DNA from: Lachnospiraceae bacterium | Lineage (GTDB): Bacteria > Bacillota > Clostridia > Lachnospirales > Lachnospiraceae | Reading direction: 5' to 3' | Assembly: GCA_016301965.1 (NCBI GenBank) | Contig: JAEDOO010000041.1 | Location: 1 to 12,668, forward strand | Length of the DNA: 12,668 nt | In this document: one piece after another, positions 5,151 to 12,668 of the stretch | Numbering within the stretch: the first letter of the stretch is position 1 | Layout of the letters: the number at the start of each line of letters is the position of its first letter | Position numbers and translations under genes: made by a program | Notes under the pieces: generated by a model | The model's input: the letters and a program-made list of their open reading frames with translations, nothing else | Database searches by the model: none | Told to the model about the DNA's origin: nothing

Positions 5151-7472
5151 ATGAATGAACTGATACAGGTGCTGCCTGCCGTAGCTCTTCGGGGGACAAC
5201 GATCCTGCCGAAAATGACGGCCCATTTTGATGTCAGCCGTAAAAGGTCTGTGGAAGCCGTTACGGAGGCTATGGTCAGGGAGCAGAAGTTATTTTTGATC
5301 ACACAGAAGGACCCTGCTGTGGAACAGCCGGGCCTTTCTGACTTATATACTATGGGAACGGTGGTTCATGTAAGGCAGATCGTGAAAATGCCCAAAGGTC
5401 TGGTGCGCGTCATGATCGAGGGTGAATACCGTGCCCGGCTTTTACAGTTTTTTAAAGAAGAGCCTTTTCTGGAAGCGGAGGTGCAGAAAACAGAGGATGA
5501 AAATGATCTGTATATTTCGGCCAATGCCAAAGAGGCTATGCGCCAGACCTTGATGGAGCTTTTTGCTTCTTATTGTGAGGAAAATCAGAAATTCAGCCGG
5601 GATATGGCAGAACAGATTCTGGGGATCACAGAGCTTGAGGAAGCTATGGATCAGATCACAGTCAACCTGCCGGTGTCCTATGAACGCCGCCAGAAGCTTC
5701 TGGAAGCGGTAAAGCTGTCGGACAAATATGAGCTGCTCGGGGAAATGCTGGCTAATGAAGTGCATGTGATGCAGATCAAGGCCGCTCTCAGTGAAAAGAT
5801 TAAAGCCCATATTGATCAGAATCAGAAAGAGTATATTCTGCGGGAGCAGTTAAAGGTGATCCGTCAGGAACTGGGAGAGGACACCACTGACAGTGATATA
5901 GATAAATTTGAACAGCAGCTGAGAGGACTGAATGCTTCTGTGGAGGTCAAAGACAAGATCCGGAAAGAAATCGGCCGCTTGAAGCTTTTGGGCAACAATC
6001 CTTCCGAAGGACCTGTGGTACGAGGATATGTTGAAACACTGCTGTCTCTGCCCTGGGAGGTATTGTCAAAGGATACGGTCAGCATCCGGAGAGCCGAGCG
6101 TATTCTCGAAAGAGACCATTACGGTCTGGAAAAGGTAAAAGAGCGTATTCTTGAATTCTTATCTGTACGACGCCTGACAAAGAAGGGAGACAGCCCCATA
6201 ATCTGTCTTGTTGGACCGCCGGGAACAGGTAAGACATCGATCGCCCGCTCTGTGGCCGAGGCACTGAACAAAAAATATGTGCGTATCTGCCTGGGCGGTG
6301 TCAGTGACGAGGCAGAGATCCGTGGTCACAGAAGAACGTATGTTGGTTCTATGCCGGGCCGTATCGTGGCTGCATTGCAGAAATGCGGTGTCAGAAATCC
6401 CCTGATGCTCCTGGATGAGATCGACAAGATGGGCAGCAATTATAAAGGAGATCCGGCAGCTGCCATGCTGGAGGTGTTGGATTCTGAGCAGAATTCTCAT
6501 TTTTCAGATCATTATGTGGAATTGCCCTTGGATCTTTCTGAGGTGTTGTTTATTGCCACAGCCAACGATGCTTCTAATATACCGCGTCCGCTTTTGGATC
6601 GTATGGAGGTTATCGAAGTATCCAGCTATACGGAAAACGAAAAGCTCCACATTGCAGAAAAGTTTCTTCTGCCTAAACAGAAAAAGAAAAACGGCTTGAA
6701 AGACAATCAGCTTACCATAGAAAAAGAAGCTCTGGAAGCTATGATCTCCGGCTATACGAAGGAAGCCGGAGTTCGTGACCTGGAAAGAAAGATCGGCCAG
6801 ATCTGCAGAAAAGCTGCCCGGGCAGTCATTGAGGACAAAAAGGCACATCTGTGCGTACAGAAGTCAGATCTGGAAGCTTATCTCGGAAAAGCAAGATATA
6901 CTTTTATAGAAGCCAATGAAAAACCGGAGATCGGTATCGTCCGCGGCCTGGCCTGGACCAGCGTGGGCGGTGATACGCTGCAGATCGAGGTAAATCTGAT
7001 GCCCGGCAAGGGTGAACTGATCCTGACCGGTAATCTGGGCGATGTGATGAAGGAATCTGCCCGGATTGGCATCAGCTACATCCGTTCCATCGGAGAACAG
7101 TACGGTCTGGATGCTGAATTTTTCAAAAATCAGGATGTACATATCCATATTCCGGAGGGAGCGGTGCCGAAAGATGGCCCCAGCGCAGGTATCACTATGA
7201 CGACAGCCATGCTGTCCGCCATGACGAAGATTCCGGTGCGGGCAGATGTGGCCATGACCGGAGAAGTGACTTTGAGAGGTCGCGTGCTTCCTATTGGTGG
7301 GCTGAAGGAGAAGCTCCTGGCAGCAAAAAAGGCCGGTATGAAGCTGGTTCTGGTACCGGTAAAGAATCGCCCGGATGTGGAAGAACTGGACAAAGAGATT
7401 ACGGAAGGCATGGAAATCCGCTTTGTGACGGAGATGGCAGAAGTGATCGAGCAGGCATTTGTGAAGGAGTAA
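5151..7472 (+). CDS. lon: Endopeptidase La (ATP-dependent Lon protease)
   Basis: Lon is a hexameric cytoplasmic protease with ATPase and protease domains on one chain, removing damaged and short-lived regulatory proteins. The 773-residue protein has the N-terminal substrate-binding domain (from LPAVALRGTTILP), a central coiled-coil region (about 210-280), the AAA+ module with Walker A GPPGTGKT (355-362) and Walker B D422-E423, and the C-terminal protease domain with catalytic S678 (PKDGPSAG) and K721 (GGLKEKL). I chose ATG 5151 because GGAG lies six bases upstream and the protein then begins at the usual family position. An in-frame TTG at 5112 would overlap the clpX stop and add 13 unconserved residues. 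No truncation or missing residue. The engB start follows after 3 nt. Confidence 0.97.
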   Translation: MNELIQVLPAVALRGTTILPKMTAHFDVSRKRSVEAVTEAMVREQKLFLITQKDPAVEQPGLSDLYTMGTVVHVRQIVKMPKGLVRVMIEGEYRARLLQFFKEEPFLEAEVQKTEDENDLYISANAKEAMRQTLMELFASYCEENQKFSRDMAEQILGITELEEAMDQITVNLPVSYERRQKLLEAVKLSDKYELLGEMLANEVHVMQIKAALSEKIKAHIDQNQKEYILREQLKVIRQELGEDTTDSDIDKFEQQLRGLNASVEVKDKIRKEIGRLKLLGNNPSEGPVVRGYVETLLSLPWEVLSKDTVSIRRAERILERDHYGLEKVKERILEFLSVRRLTKKGDSPIICLVGPPGTGKTSIARSVAEALNKKYVRICLGGVSDEAEIRGHRRTYVGSMPGRIVAALQKCGVRNPLMLLDEIDKMGSNYKGDPAAAMLEVLDSEQNSHFSDHYVELPLDLSEVLFIATANDASNIPRPLLDRMEVIEVSSYTENEKLHIAEKFLLPKQKKKNGLKDNQLTIEKEALEAMISGYTKEAGVRDLERKIGQICRKAARAVIEDKKAHLCVQKSDLEAYLGKARYTFIEANEKPEIGIVRGLAWTSVGGDTLQIEVNLMPGKGELILTGNLGDVMKESARIGISYIRSIGEQYGLDAEFFKNQDVHIHIPEGAVPKDGPSAGITMTTAMLSAMTKIPVRADVAMTGEVTLRGRVLPIGGLKEKLLAAKKAGMKLVLVPVKNRPDVEELDKEITEGMEIRFVTEMAEVIEQAFVKE

Positions 7473-7475
7473 TCC

Positions 7476-8099
7476 ATGAAAATAAAAAATGTATCTCTGG
7501 ATATCGTCTGCGGTGTGACAAGCACTCTGCCGCAGACCGGTCGTCTGGAGGTGGCTTTTGCCGGAAAATCCAATGTGGGTAAGTCATCTCTGATCAACGG
7601 GTTGATGAATAGAAAAGCACTGGCCAGAACCAGTTCTGAGCCGGGTAAGACCCAGACCATCAATTTTTATAATGTCAATGACGCGATGTACCTGGTGGAT
7701 CTTCCGGGCTACGGTTTTGCCCGTGTATCTAAAGAAGAAAGTGCCAGGTGGGGCCGCATGATCGAGAAATATCTGCATACCAGCCAGGATCTGAAGGCTG
7801 TCTTTCTGCTGGTGGATATTCGTCATGCTCCCGGTGCCAATGATAAAATGATGTACCAGTGGATCGTGGACAGCGGTTTTAAACCGATCATTATAGCCAC
7901 AAAGCTGGATAAGATCAAAAGAAGCCAGGTACAGAAACAGTTAAAGCTGATCCGCACTACCCTGGAGGTGTTGCCGGATACGCTGATGATCCCGTTTTCT
8001 GCCCAGACAAAGCAGGGAAGAGATGAGATCTGGGAGGTCATTGACGAGTATTTGACGGAAGAAGCACCGGCGGAGGTGGAAGAAGATGGGGATCGTTAA
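7476..8099 (+). CDS. engB: Ribosome biogenesis GTP-binding protein EngB (YsxC/YihA)
   Basis: EngB is a small TRAFAC GTPase needed for late 50S subunit assembly. The 207-residue protein carries all G motifs: G1 GKSNVGKS (30-37), G2 threonine in GKTQT (T59), G3 DLPG (75-78), G4 TKLD (142-145) and G5 SAQ (175-177). The C terminus is acidic (EEAPAEVEEDGDR). Its ribosome binding site AAGGAG lies inside the last codons of lon, and only 3 nt separate the two genes, a pairing common in Firmicutes. Its 3' end overlaps the start of ecfA1 by 14 nt, which suggests translational coupling to the transporter genes. Confidence 0.96.
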   Translation: MKIKNVSLDIVCGVTSTLPQTGRLEVAFAGKSNVGKSSLINGLMNRKALARTSSEPGKTQTINFYNVNDAMYLVDLPGYGFARVSKEESARWGRMIEKYLHTSQDLKAVFLLVDIRHAPGANDKMMYQWIVDSGFKPIIIATKLDKIKRSQVQKQLKLIRTTLEVLPDTLMIPFSAQTKQGRDEIWEVIDEYLTEEAPAEVEEDGDR

Positions 8100-8934
8100 G
8101 ACAGCGAAGCTGATCTATGATTATATACGCTATGACGAGAATGAGAAAGAAGAGACCTTCCGGGCTATAGATGGTGTGGATCTGGAGGTGGAACCGGGAC
8201 AGTTTATTGCTGTTCTGGGCCATAACGGATCCGGAAAATCCACTCTGGCCAAGCATCTCAATGCCCTTCTGGTGCCCAGTGAGGGTACAGTATGGCTGGA
8301 CAATATGGACACCAGGGATGACAGCCATATCTGGGATATCCGTCAGGAAGCCGGTATGGTGTTTCAGAATCCGGACAATCAGATTGTTGCCAGCGTAGTG
8401 GAAGAGGATGTGGGATTTGGCCCCGAAAATCTCGGTGTGGAGACACCGGAGATCTGGAAGCGGGTGGCTAAAAGTCTGGAGGGTGTAGGCATGACGGCCT
8501 ACCGCAAGCATTCTCCCAATAAGCTGTCCGGCGGACAGAAGCAGAGAGTGGCCATTGCCGGTGTGGTAGCCATGCAGCCGAAGTGTATTATTCTGGATGA
8601 GCCTACCGCCATGCTGGATCCCAACGGCCGCAAGGAAGTGCTGAAGGTGGTACACGAGCTGAACCGCGAGGAAAAGGTTACCGTTATCCTGATCACTCAT
8701 TATATGGAAGAGGTTACCGATGCGGACTATGTGTACGTTATGGATCACGGTAAGGTGGTCATGAATGGTACGCCCAGGGAGATCTTTTCCCAGGTGGATA
8801 TTCTTAAGGAGTATCGCCTCGATGTGCCGCAGGTGACTCTGCTTGCCCATGAATTAAAGGAATCCGGTGTGGATGTGCCGGACGGTGTGTTGACCACCGG
8901 GGAGTTGGTGGATGCCTTATGTCGATTGAATTAA
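8086..8934 (+). CDS. ecfA1: ECF transporter ATP-binding protein EcfA1
   Basis: This is one of the two ABC ATPases of a group II energy-coupling-factor transporter; with EcfA2 and EcfT it powers uptake through interchangeable vitamin or metal S components. The 282-residue protein has Walker A GHNGSGKST (45-53), Q-loop Q94 (VFQNPDNQ, typical of ECF ATPases), signature LSGGQ (147-151), Walker B CIILDE with E172, and switch histidine H205. The start ATG at 8086 lies within engB, with GGAGG upstream (8072-8076) about 9 nt away. The gene overlaps ecfA2 by 16 nt. I distinguish EcfA1 from EcfA2 by gene order and by the longer N-terminal lead, so the 1/2 label is slightly less certain than the family. 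Confidence 0.93.
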   Translation: MGIVKTAKLIYDYIRYDENEKEETFRAIDGVDLEVEPGQFIAVLGHNGSGKSTLAKHLNALLVPSEGTVWLDNMDTRDDSHIWDIRQEAGMVFQNPDNQIVASVVEEDVGFGPENLGVETPEIWKRVAKSLEGVGMTAYRKHSPNKLSGGQKQRVAIAGVVAMQPKCIILDEPTAMLDPNGRKEVLKVVHELNREEKVTVILITHYMEEVTDADYVYVMDHGKVVMNGTPREIFSQVDILKEYRLDVPQVTLLAHELKESGVDVPDGVLTTGELVDALCRLN

Positions 8935-9767
8935 GAAATGTAACGTATAAGTATTCTACAGGAACAGCCTATGAAATGGTGGCTCTGGACAATATCAGCC
9001 TGCAGATACCGGATGGACAGTTTATCGGTATCATCGGTCATACCGGCAGCGGCAAATCCACATTGATCCAGCATTTTAACGGTTTGATCCGGCCTACCTC
9101 CGGACAGGTACTGTTTGACGGCGAGGATATCTGGGGTGAAAAATATGATCGCAGACACTTGAGAAGTCAGGTGGGGCTGGTATTTCAGTATCCGGAGCAC
9201 CAGCTGTTTGAGACAGACGTGCTGACCGATGTGTGCTTTGGACCGAAAAATCTTGGCTGCAGCGAGGAAGAATGCAAGGAAAGAGCTCTGGGGGCTCTTC
9301 ACCAGGTAGGTTTAAAAGAAAAATATTATCATATGTCTCCTTTTGATCTGTCCGGCGGACAGAAGCGACGTGTGGCCATTGCCGGAGTGCTGGCCATGAA
9401 TCCGAAAATGCTGGTGCTGGACGAGCCCACAGCAGGCCTGGATCCCAAAGGAAGAGACGATATTCTTGATAAAGTGAAAGAACTTCATGAGACCCGGGGC
9501 ATCAGTATCGCTATCGTGTCTCACAGCATGGAAGATATGGCAAAGTATGTGGAACGTATTATCGTCATGAACCATGGCCATATGCCTTTTGACGGGACAC
9601 CCCGGGAAGTCTTTTCCCATTATCTGGAACTGGAAAAAATAGGGCTGGCGGCACCGCAGATCACCTATATCATGCATGCCCTGGCCGAACACGGACTGGC
9701 AGTGAACACTGAGGCCACAACGGTTTCCGAAGCAAAGGAAAGTATATTGAAGGCCCTGGGTCGCTGA
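8919..9767 (+). CDS. ecfA2: ECF transporter ATP-binding protein EcfA2
   Basis: This is the second ATPase of the ECF energizing module, expected to form a heterodimer with EcfA1 on the cytoplasmic side of EcfT. The 282-residue protein has Walker A GHTGSGKST (40-48), Q-loop Q90 (VFQYPEHQLF, an EcfA2-like Q-loop), signature LSGGQ (144-148), Walker B MLVLDE with E169, and H202. The ATG is 16 nt inside the end of ecfA1. Its ribosome binding site (GGTGG, 8907-8911) is modest, which fits translation coupled to ecfA1. A 15-nt gap leads to ecfT. Confidence 0.93.
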   Translation: MSIELRNVTYKYSTGTAYEMVALDNISLQIPDGQFIGIIGHTGSGKSTLIQHFNGLIRPTSGQVLFDGEDIWGEKYDRRHLRSQVGLVFQYPEHQLFETDVLTDVCFGPKNLGCSEEECKERALGALHQVGLKEKYYHMSPFDLSGGQKRRVAIAGVLAMNPKMLVLDEPTAGLDPKGRDDILDKVKELHETRGISIAIVSHSMEDMAKYVERIIVMNHGHMPFDGTPREVFSHYLELEKIGLAAPQITYIMHALAEHGLAVNTEATTVSEAKESILKALGR

Positions 9768-9782
9768 CCATAGGAAAAAAAT

Positions 9783-10583
9783 ATGTTAAAAGATATAACC
9801 ATAGGTCAGTATTATCCGGCGGATTCCGCCATTCATAAACTGGACCCGAGAGTAAAAATTATTGCAACTGTTATTTATATTGTGAGTTTGTTTGTCACCA
9901 ACGACTGGATCGGTTATCTGGCGGCTTTTCTGTTTCTGGCAGCCTGCATTAAGATATCCAAGGTGCCCCTTTCTTTTATCCTGAAAGGAATGAAGTCCAT
10001 CGCTTTTCTTCTGGGTATTACCGTGGTGTTTAACCTGATCTTTACCCCCGGAGAGGAAGTGCTGGTGACTTTCTGGAAGATCACCATTACAGAAAAGGGT
10101 CTGGAGATGGCTGTGCGTATGGCGATCCGTTTGAGTTTTCTGATCGTGGGTACATCTCTGATGACCCTGACCACGACGCCGAACCAGCTGACCAACGCGC
10201 TGGAGCGTTTGATGAAGCCCTTAAGCTTTATGCTGCCGGTACATGAGATCGCCATGATGATGTCTATTGCGCTAAGGTTTATTCCTATTTTGATGGAAGA
10301 AACAGATAAGATCATGAAGGCGCAGATGGCCAGAGGCGCGGATTTTGAAACGGGAAATATCATTGTCCGTATCAAAAATATGGTGCCACTTCTGGTGCCG
10401 CTGTTTATTTCCGCATTCCGCCGGGCCAACGATCTGGCCATGGCCATGGAAGCCCGATGCTATCATGGCGGAGCGGGAAGAACGCAGATGAAGCCGCTGT
10501 CCTACAGAAGCGGTGACTGGGTGGCTTACGGCATTGTGTGGGGGTATCTGGCGGTGTGCGTTGTGCTGCGCATCGTATTTTAG
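9783..10583 (+). CDS. ecfT: ECF transporter transmembrane protein EcfT
   Basis: EcfT is the membrane scaffold that couples ATP hydrolysis by EcfA1/EcfA2 to movement of the substrate-binding S component. The 266-residue protein has several hydrophobic membrane segments (about 25-40, 43-58, 72-88, 115-130, 150-170, 247-265). The long cytoplasmic coupling helices carry the two paired motifs that dock in the ATPase grooves: ARG (183-185) and ARC (224-226, in EARCYHGG). The start has TAGGA eight bases upstream. No S component lies in the window. The gene is followed 17 nt later by a terminator, which probably ends the tig/clp/lon/ecf transcription unit. Confidence 0.93.
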   Translation: MLKDITIGQYYPADSAIHKLDPRVKIIATVIYIVSLFVTNDWIGYLAAFLFLAACIKISKVPLSFILKGMKSIAFLLGITVVFNLIFTPGEEVLVTFWKITITEKGLEMAVRMAIRLSFLIVGTSLMTLTTTPNQLTNALERLMKPLSFMLPVHEIAMMMSIALRFIPILMEETDKIMKAQMARGADFETGNIIVRIKNMVPLLVPLFISAFRRANDLAMAMEARCYHGGAGRTQMKPLSYRSGDWVAYGIVWGYLAVCVVLRIVF

Positions 10584-10600
10584 ATGTTTTAGAATTGAAG

Positions 10601-10660
10601 AAGGTTCCATGGACAGTATTGATTTGTCAGATGTAGAAAAAGTCCGTTGGAACCTTTTTT
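10601..10660 (+). terminator. Intrinsic terminator after ecfT
   Basis: AAGGTTCCA (10601-10609) pairs with TGGAACCTT (10648-10656). Past a small internal loop, GGAC (10611-10614) pairs with GTCC (10642-10645). A run of six T (10655-10660) overlaps the end of the 3' arm. The loop of 27 nt is on the long side, but stem and T run are convincing. Confidence 0.8.
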
Positions 10661-10680
10661 GAATTGTCGGCCTAGTGAAA

Positions 10681-10865
10681 GAATAGATTAGTGTTTTGCT
10701 TATTGGCTGCGAAGCATAAGGGAAAAGCATCCGTCAGCTTATTTTGCTGAGGATATTGTGGGAAAATAGATTAGTGTTCAGGTTTTAGGGCGTGAAGTAT
10801 AGAGGAAAATGAACTGTTTCTTTTCTTTTACCTGAAATGTGGAAAATGATGGATGAATCAGTGTT
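10681..10865. repeat. Degenerate tandem duplication upstream of truA
   Basis: AATAGATTAGTGTT occurs exactly at 10682-10695 and 10765-10778, an offset of 83 nt. Similarity continues past it (GAAG-ATA-GGAAAA in both copies), roughly two-thirds identical over about 60 nt by eye. A third, weaker partial copy (ATGAATCAGTGTT, ending at 10865) precedes truA. Small dyads occur within: TCAGC/GCTGA in the first unit and TCAGGT/ACCTGA in the second. A poor promoter-like pair, TTGCTG (10744-10749) and TAGATT (10767-10772) with 17 nt between, falls across the second copy and might serve truA. No reading frame of note is present between 10661 and 10874. Confidence 0.55.
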
Positions 10866-10880
10866 TAGTGAGGTATGATT

Positions 10881-11642
10881 ATGAAAAGAGTGCGTCTGAC
10901 GGTAGCCTACGATGGCACTAATTACGCAGGATGGCAGGTACAGCCAAATGCCCTGACGGTGCAGGAAGTGCTGGATCAGTGTCTCAGTGATCTGTTAAAG
11001 ACTCCCATACACACCATGGGAGCCAGCCGGACGGATGCCGGCGTACATGCTCTGGGAAATATTGCGGTATTTGATACCGAGGCTCGAATGCCGGCAGATA
11101 AATACGCTTTTGCTCTGAACACGCGCCTTCCGGAGGATATTCGCATACAGAAGTCTGAGGAAGTGGCTCCGGATTTCCATCCGCGTTTTTGCCGCACGAT
11201 CAAAACGTATGAGTACCGCATTCTGAATCGCACTTTTCCTGATCCTACGAGAAGATTTAACAGCGTGCATATTTATGGAAATCTGGACATCGAAGCCATG
11301 CAGCGGGCAGCAGCCTGCCTGGAGGGCACTCACGATTTTAAAAGCTTTGCTACGGAAAATCTGCAGGTGACGGATACAGTGAGAACAATCTATGAGACCC
11401 GGCTCTGGAAAGAGGAGGATATGATCCGGTTCCAGATCACGGGGAACGGTTTCCTTTACAATATGGTCCGCATTATCGTGGGTACGCTTTTGGAGGTAGG
11501 GAAAGGTGCTATCCAGGCGGAGGATATTTCTGCGATTCTGGAGGCGAAAGACCGTACCAAAGCCGGACCCACAGCCCGGGCGAAAGGCTTGACGCTCCTG
11601 CACATCCGATACCCGGATGAAGAAGTGGAAACAGTGAAATAG
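10881..11642 (+). CDS. truA: tRNA pseudouridine(38-40) synthase TruA
   Basis: TruA converts uridines 38-40 of the tRNA anticodon arm to pseudouridine. The 253-residue protein has the N-terminal strand MKRVRLTVAYDGTNYAGWQ, the catalytic motif RTDAGVHA (50-57) with nucleophile D52, the conserved RTIKTYEYRI block, the NGFLYNMVRIIVGTLLEVGKG motif, and the terminal GPTARAKGLTL. I place the start at ATG 10881, seven bases after GTGAGG. The in-frame ATG at 10875 is almost on top of that site and would add two residues. It is often linked to ecfT and rplM-rpsI in Firmicutes. Here it is separated from ecfT by a terminator and 297 nt. Confidence 0.96.
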   Translation: MKRVRLTVAYDGTNYAGWQVQPNALTVQEVLDQCLSDLLKTPIHTMGASRTDAGVHALGNIAVFDTEARMPADKYAFALNTRLPEDIRIQKSEEVAPDFHPRFCRTIKTYEYRILNRTFPDPTRRFNSVHIYGNLDIEAMQRAAACLEGTHDFKSFATENLQVTDTVRTIYETRLWKEEDMIRFQITGNGFLYNMVRIIVGTLLEVGKGAIQAEDISAILEAKDRTKAGPTARAKGLTLLHIRYPDEEVETVK

Positions 11643-11677
11643 ACTGGAAAAAACAGAGAAAACGGGCGAAAAAACTG

Positions 11678-11706
11678 TTGACACACCCGGCCCGGTATAG
11701 TAAAAT
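11678..11706 (+). promoter_or_regulatory. Strong promoter of rplM-rpsI
   Basis: A perfect -35 TTGACA (11678-11683) and TAAAAT -10 (11701-11706) are separated by exactly 17 nt. It lies 35 nt after the truA stop. Transcription would begin near 11712, leaving a leader of about 160 nt before rplM. Confidence 0.85.
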
Positions 11707-11709
11707 AAT

Positions 11710-11871
11710 TCACTGTGACGTAGTGAGTAAATGTCTGCGCCAAAGCCCCGGCGGCAGATATTTTCCGCTGAGAAATGTATGGAGAGCGTGAGCTTATCGC
11801 ATGGATCGGCAGTCGGCCTCACACCGACGATAGATTATCAACATTTACAGATTAAACAGGAGGTAACATCC
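11710..11871 (+). ncRNA. Structured rplM leader, probably an L13-type ribosomal protein leader
   Basis: The leader holds three stems. A small one pairs TCACT with AGTGA (11710-11714, 11722-11726). The main hairpin pairs 11729-11741 with 11750-11763 over 13 bp, with one G-U pair, one bulged G (11753) and an 8-nt loop. A third stem pairs GTCGG with CCGAC (11812-11816, 11824-11828). None is followed by a T run, so control of translation or mRNA stability is more likely than simple termination. Low-GC Gram-positives are known to carry an L13 leader family in front of rplM-rpsI, thought to mediate feedback by L13. Position and main hairpin fit that family, but I could not align to its covariance model. 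The AGGAGGT ribosome binding site is at 11858-11864. Confidence 0.6.
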
Positions 11872-12300
11872 ATGAAAACATACATGGCTAATCCGGATAA
11901 GATTGAGAGAAAATGGTATGTAGTTGATGCTGAAGGACAGACACTCGGTCGTCTGGCATCTGAGGTAGCTAAAGTTTTAAGAGGAAAAAACAAACCGGTT
12001 TATACTCCTCACGTTGATACAGGCGATTACGTAATCGTAGTAAACGCTGACAAAATTGCAGTAACCGGTAAGAAAATGGAGCAGAAGATCTATTATCATC
12101 ATTCCGATTACGCTGGTGGTATGAAAGAAGCTACTCTGGCTGAGATGATGAACAAGAAGCCGGAGAAGGTTATCGAGCTTGCTGTTAAAGGCATGCTGCC
12201 GAAGGGACCGCTTGGAAGAGCTATGATTAAGAAACTGCATGTATACGCTGGACCGGATCATGAGCAGGCAGCTCAGAAACCGGAAGTACTGACATTCTAA
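11872..12300 (+). CDS. rplM: 50S ribosomal protein L13
   Basis: L13 is an early-assembling protein of the large subunit. The 142-residue product has the usual length and the family features: WYVVDAEGQTLGRLAS near the N terminus, GDYVIVVNADKIAVTGKK, YYHHSDYAGG, and the signature VKGMLPKGPLGR followed by KKLHVYAGPDHEQAAQKP. The start at ATG 11872 follows AGGAGGT with eight bases spacing. The frame stays open upstream to ATG 11731, but that stretch is the structured leader and encodes no L13-like sequence. rpsI follows after 15 nt. Confidence 0.98.
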   Translation: MKTYMANPDKIERKWYVVDAEGQTLGRLASEVAKVLRGKNKPVYTPHVDTGDYVIVVNADKIAVTGKKMEQKIYYHHSDYAGGMKEATLAEMMNKKPEKVIELAVKGMLPKGPLGRAMIKKLHVYAGPDHEQAAQKPEVLTF

Positions 12301-12315
12301 GAGGAGGTTTAAGAC

Positions 12316-12668
12316 ATGGCTACTAATAAATATTACGGAACAGGAAGAAGAAAAACATCCGTTGCCAGAGTATATCTGGTACCGGGAACAGGTAAGATCA
12401 CCATCAACAAACGTGACATTGACGAGTATCTGGGTCTTGAGACTCTGAAAGTTATCGTTCGTCAGCCGCTTGTTGCTACAGATAATGCTGATAAATTTGA
12501 CGTTATCGTAAACGTACGTGGTGGCGGATACACAGGACAGGCTGGTGCCATTCGTCATGGTATCTCCCGTGCCCTGCTGACAGTAGACAACGATTTCAGA
12601 CCGGTTCTGAAGAAAGCCGGATTCCTGACTCGTGACCCGAGAATGAAAGAGCGTAAGAAGTACGGTCT
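12316..12668 (+). CDS. rpsI: 30S ribosomal protein S9 (3' end cut by the window)
   Basis: S9 sits in the head of the small subunit; its C-terminal tail reaches the P-site tRNA. The visible 117 codons start with MATNKYYGTGRRKTSVARVYL and include the signature GGGYTGQAGAIRHGISRAL and FLTRDPRMKERKKYG, so only the last dozen or so residues, including the KRR-type tail, lie beyond the edge. The ATG has GAGGAGG eight bases upstream, immediately after the rplM stop. It forms a two-gene operon with rplM. Confidence 0.97.
   Translation, partial: MATNKYYGTGRRKTSVARVYLVPGTGKITINKRDIDEYLGLETLKVIVRQPLVATDNADKFDVIVNVRGGGYTGQAGAIRHGISRALLTVDNDFRPVLKKAGFLTRDPRMKERKKYG

Noticed and set aside
4444..5199. Long minus-strand open frame opposite clpX
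   Set aside because: It is the shadow of a conserved gene, with unlikely composition and no start signals. The same applies to minus-strand frames at 8038-8850, 10995-11822 and 1842-2540.
6415..6699. Plus-strand 94-codon frame inside lon
   Set aside because: It is out of frame within the AAA+ domain of an intact lon gene and has no independent start signal.
10681..10865. CRISPR-like array
   Set aside because: Only one exact 14-nt repeat pair plus a degenerate third copy, and the similarity continues into the would-be spacers, unlike a CRISPR array.
11731..11871. N-terminal extension of L13 from ATG 11731
   Set aside because: This stretch is the structured leader. The AGGAGGT site and L13 homology both point to ATG 11872.
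1..12668. Defence, toxin-antitoxin, phage or secondary-metabolite system
   Set aside because: Every sizeable gene belongs to a well-known housekeeping family and no unassigned protein-coding gene remains.

Overview
The window reads as ordinary, tightly packed chromosome from a low-to-mid GC Gram-positive anaerobe. The best guess is a Clostridia/Lachnospiraceae-type Firmicute. This rests on the gene order tig-clpP-clpX-lon-engB, the Firmicute-style block ecfA1-ecfA2-ecfT-truA-rplM-rpsI, strong AGGAGG ribosome binding sites, TTGACA/TATAAT-type promoters and protein sequences of clostridial character. The assignment is inferred from reading alone, with no database search.

Layout. Positions 1-264 are non-coding, AT-rich and full of dyads, including a long hairpin that ends in a T run. 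A CYTH-domain triphosphatase-like gene (265-708, minus strand) diverges from a DJ-1/PfpI-family gene (961-1524, plus strand). The spacer between them carries a good plus-strand promoter, several inverted repeats and a weak minus-strand promoter. The DJ-1 gene ends at a strong intrinsic terminator. A long leader follows, with a nearly perfect 60-nt inverted repeat, and precedes trigger factor (tig). From there everything runs on the plus strand: tig, clpP, clpX, lon and engB (protein folding, ATP-dependent proteolysis, ribosome-assembly GTPase). These join without a break to ecfA1, ecfA2 and ecfT, the shared energizing module of energy-coupling-factor vitamin/metal transporters. A terminator after ecfT closes this probable operon. 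truA follows after a 297-nt spacer that holds a degenerate duplication. A consensus promoter and a structured 5' leader then precede rplM-rpsI, the latter cut by the window edge.

How the genes fit together. Trigger factor binds nascent chains at the ribosome exit. ClpXP and Lon remove damaged or tagged proteins. EngB helps mature the 50S subunit, TruA modifies tRNA, and L13 and S9 are ribosomal proteins. The region is therefore mostly protein birth and quality control, with the ECF energizer embedded in it. No ECF substrate-binding (S) subunit is present, so the module presumably serves S proteins encoded elsewhere.

I found no mobile element, CRISPR array, tRNA/rRNA, toxin-antitoxin pair or defence system, and no convincing undescribed multi-gene system. 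The points worth a second look are non-coding: the palindrome/hairpin in front of tig, the structured left flank, the dyads between the CYTH and DJ-1 genes, the duplicated sequence before truA, and the probable L13-type autoregulatory leader. All genes look intact; I see no frameshift or pseudogene.
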